Origin: an uncultured Gammaproteobacteria bacterium
GTDB lineage: Bacteria > Pseudomonadota > Gammaproteobacteria > CAIUAS01
Assembly (NCBI GenBank): GCA_903897205.1
Contig: CAIUAS010000135.1
Span: forward strand, 1-15,474
Length of the DNA stretch: 15,474 bases
Direction of reading: 5' to 3'
Part shown: one piece after another, positions 13,178 through 15,474 of the stretch
Layout of the letters: each line of letters starts with the position of its first letter
Position numbering within the stretch: position 1 is the stretch's first letter
Position numbers and translations under genes: made by a program
Notes under the pieces: model-generated
What the model saw: only the letters and a program-made list of their open reading frames with translations
Told to the model about the DNA's origin: nothing
The model's database searches: none

Positions 13178-15474
13178 TTAGCCGGTCAGCTTAAGGATGT
13201 TGCTGGGCGAACCAGTATTGGCTTGAGTTGCCCCTTGCACAATGTGTAGCTTATTGACCTTATAGCCAGTTCTCTCAGCTACTTTAGTAAGCAGATCGAC
13301 TTTACTTTTTGCTAGCGTGGTGGCTTCAATTTTAAATTGACCGAATGATGCTTTAGTTTGTAATGGCGGGCTTACGGTGCTACGCAGTGTATTAGAATCT
13401 AACGGATATTTTTGAACAGCTTGTCCATTTACACCAGGAACTTTAATAATCCCCGCATTTTTTAGAGTTTTTATAGAGATATCAATAGCCACAAGTTGTT
13501 CTGTGAGTAGTTTGTCATAGGCGGAGGTGACATCCTCATCTAAAAAACGCTGGCTGCCTAGTGTTTCACACAATAGATCGAGCTCTTTAATTTGATTTTG
13601 CGTGTGCCATATTAATTCATTATAATTTTCAGCCAGTTCATTCGCTCTTATTTGATCGCGGCATAAAGCTTGATTAAGAGTGAAACCCATGGATGTTTCT
13701 CCGTCAATGGTGGCAAGGCTATTCTCAATTCTTTCCACCAAGCCAGTGGTGGCGCGCTCGCCCATTACCTTATTTTTATGTCCTTCCAACGCGTCTTGAA
13801 GACTGTATGTAGAGGTGTTAATTAATTTGTTTTGATTAGCGGCACTCTGCGCGGCGTTTACTTTTTCTGGGGAAAGATTAGCTTTTACATGAGAGAAATT
13901 AACTAATTCCGTTTTATTATTTTTTTTGACTAAATTAACTGCTTTGTCAGCTAAAGAGCTTTTATTTAGCTCATAATTGCATTGGCTTATATCAATTAAA
14001 CCATTAACAGTATTATTTAACTGCGCCAGAGGGGTGAATTTAACACCAATAGCTGCATTAATTAAATTAACGACTTCATCTGTGTTTTCACATTTCGAAA
14101 AGTTGATATAGTTAATAGCATGAATTTGCTCTTTTGTTAAATGATCAAGCAGTGGGCTGTTATCATCAGGCAGACGCGCAGCGCATAAAACTCTACGTAC
14201 CTCAGGGTTGACTATCATATCAGAACGTAAATCACGAATGAGGCTCTCCTTCATGGCTTGCGATCCTTGCAAAGTGATAGTGTCTCCTAGTCCGGTTCGT
14301 ACACCGTTAAGTATCGTCGCAAAGGCCTTTTCATCTTTCACATCTAACCAATCCGTTTCGCGCAGCTTTGTGCGCTCCTCGGCAGTCAGCTCGGGCGCTT
14401 GATTAGGCCCTAAGTCTCTGGCCTTTCCGGTTTTTAAATGCTCATTGGCGCTATTAGTTAATATGGAGTGTAGCGTAGGGTGGGTTTGGGAGAATTCAGC
14501 ATAAGCTTTTTTAGTCCTATAGTCGCGGTAAAATTTTATATCTGCGTCATCAATTCTATACCCACTGCTGAAGCTTATCTTGTTAAGTTCAAAACCAGCT
14601 CTCACCGCTTGTTTAAAGGCAAATCTATCCATATTATTGGTAACAGGTGCTTTGTTTTGATTAAACCTTGCGCCTTTAGGTGTAAAAAACGTTGCTTCAG
14701 GATCTTCGGCGAGGCTGCCGATATTAATCGTGTCATTACCATCTTGTTTGAGCGTGAGCATGGCTTCAAACAGGTCTTCAGCCCTAGTGGCTTCGCTGCT
14801 GTCATTACCGGTGAAATCAAGGGTAATTCCGCCTTCTTCATTAATATCAAAATGCTTGCCCGATTTGGTATAGCGATTGCCATCAGTAAATGGGGTTTCG
14901 CCCTCCACACGGACTACGCCTTGAGATCCGGGATAATGGTTATTAAACAACGCATTTTCTTCGATAGTCGCGTGCGCTTTTTTAATATTATTGCAAGCCT
15001 CTGTCAGTTCAAGTTCAAAAGCCTTTAGCTGTTTCAGCTCCAAATCGTGCCGTTGGGTAAGTTCATTTTTAAGGGCTGTTTTTACAGCCTCTTTCTTTTC
15101 ACCATCTTTTTCAGGGTCGCCTGTCTTCAATTCCGCAGGATAAATCGTTTTTAACTTGTCATAACCATCGGCGCTCTTAAACCAAGTATCGAGGTTTTCT
15201 TTGTCTTTTTCATATTGCTTTTGCAATTGATTATAAACGCCAGGTTCGCCTTGGGTGCCCCAATACAATTTATTCAGAATCCCCGCTTTTTCATTTAACC
15301 CCATCGCTGAAGTGTCTATGGCATTTAAGAGTTTCTTTTGCTTAGCATCAAAGTCAGTAAATATTTGCCTGACGTTCTCAATGTGGTCCACCGCGAAAGT
15401 GCTGTTAATAGATTCATATACGCTTTGGGCTGCGGCGTGTTGAGCATGGGAGGAATCAGTGGCGATGGTTTGAA
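13178..15474 (-). CDS. Large hydrophilic protein, 5' end outside the window; Dot/Icm effector candidate
   Basis: Partial gene: the frame has no stop between 15391 and the window edge (the extra codons read ...QSVYESINSTFAVDHIENV), so GTG 15391 is not an established start, and at least 764 codons are present. I recognise no known domain. The protein is charged, mostly predicted helical, with no membrane segments or signal peptide visible. It seems built of related modules: one contains GNDTINIGSLAEDPEATF (near 14690-14740) and another LGDTITLQGSQAMKESLI (near 14240-14285). A segment GFELNKISFSSGYRIDDADIKF follows the first. The C-terminus is ...SPSNILKLTG, with a hydrophobic residue third from the end but no clear acidic E-block. 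Large, helical, orphan proteins next to dot/icm genes are often effectors; this is inference from context. The stop is TAA at 13178; its promoter is not in the window. Confidence 0.85.
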   Translation of the reverse strand, partial: QTIATDSSHAQHAAAQSVYESINSTFAVDHIENVRQIFTDFDAKQKKLLNAIDTSAMGLNEKAGILNKLYWGTQGEPGVYNQLQKQYEKDKENLDTWFKSADGYDKLKTIYPAELKTGDPEKDGEKKEAVKTALKNELTQRHDLELKQLKAFELELTEACNNIKKAHATIEENALFNNHYPGSQGVVRVEGETPFTDGNRYTKSGKHFDINEEGGITLDFTGNDSSEATRAEDLFEAMLTLKQDGNDTINIGSLAEDPEATFFTPKGARFNQNKAPVTNNMDRFAFKQAVRAGFELNKISFSSGYRIDDADIKFYRDYRTKKAYAEFSQTHPTLHSILTNSANEHLKTGKARDLGPNQAPELTAEERTKLRETDWLDVKDEKAFATILNGVRTGLGDTITLQGSQAMKESLIRDLRSDMIVNPEVRRVLCAARLPDDNSPLLDHLTKEQIHAINYINFSKCENTDEVVNLINAAIGVKFTPLAQLNNTVNGLIDISQCNYELNKSSLADKAVNLVKKNNKTELVNFSHVKANLSPEKVNAAQSAANQNKLINTSTYSLQDALEGHKNKVMGERATTGLVERIENSLATIDGETSMGFTLNQALCRDQIRANELAENYNELIWHTQNQIKELDLLCETLGSQRFLDEDVTSAYDKLLTEQLVAIDISIKTLKNAGIIKVPGVNGQAVQKYPLDSNTLRSTVSPPLQTKASFGQFKIEATTLAKSKVDLLTKVAERTGYKVNKLHIVQGATQANTGSPSNILKLTG

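Noticed and set aside
14480..15028. 182-codon plus-strand open frame inside the large orphan gene
   Set aside because: It is antisense to a longer uninterrupted frame, and I saw no ribosome binding site or recognisable protein.
1..15474. CRISPR arrays, tRNA or rRNA genes, insertion sequences
   Set aside because: No regularly spaced repeats, cloverleaf-like gene, rRNA sequence or transposase frame was seen on either strand.

Overview
The window looks like chromosomal DNA of a gamma-proteobacterium of the order Legionellales (Legionella/Coxiella/Rickettsiella/Berkiella relatives). The main evidence is a recognisable block of Dot/Icm (type IVB secretion) genes, icmX, icmW, icmV and dotA. They sit beside ordinary gamma-proteobacterial housekeeping genes (hslV-hslU, zapD, secA, mutT) in AT-rich DNA. 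I cannot name the genus from the sequence alone.

Layout. Left part (1-4400): hslV-hslU, an operon on the minus strand, encodes the HslVU protease. A good heat-shock (sigma-32 type) promoter precedes it, and HslV appears to start at a TTG codon. A 440-base gap follows, holding that promoter, two alternative hairpins, one perfect DnaA box and two palindromes. Then come zapD (plus strand), an AbrB-like antitoxin / RelE-like toxin pair (plus) with its own promoter and direct-repeat operator candidates, and mutT converging on the toxin gene. Middle (4346-7240): secA, upstream of mutT on the minus strand and overlapping it by 22 bases, followed by two minus-strand terminators in tandem that end the icmX transcript.

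Right part (7243-15474): divergent Dot/Icm transcripts. To the left run icmW, a small unrecognised secreted proline-rich protein overlapping the icmW stop, and icmX. To the right run icmV and dotA (ATGA overlap) and an unrecognised conserved-looking gene. A PmrA-like tandem CTTAA box lies between icmW and icmV. The window ends inside a large minus-strand gene whose open frame runs off the edge. It encodes a hydrophilic protein of more than 760 residues and is a Dot/Icm effector candidate by context only.

How it fits together. IcmV, DotA and IcmX belong to the inner-membrane/periplasmic channel part of the secretion machine, and IcmW is a cytoplasmic effector-adaptor subunit. The two unknown genes embedded in or attached to these operons (8595-9011 and 12527-13087) are the best candidates for lineage-specific parts or chaperones of the machine. 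The terminal large gene is a plausible substrate. Three start sites (icmX, the small secreted gene, the post-dotA gene) are placed at an internal ATG with a Shine-Dalgarno site, not at the upstream GTG of the longest frame.
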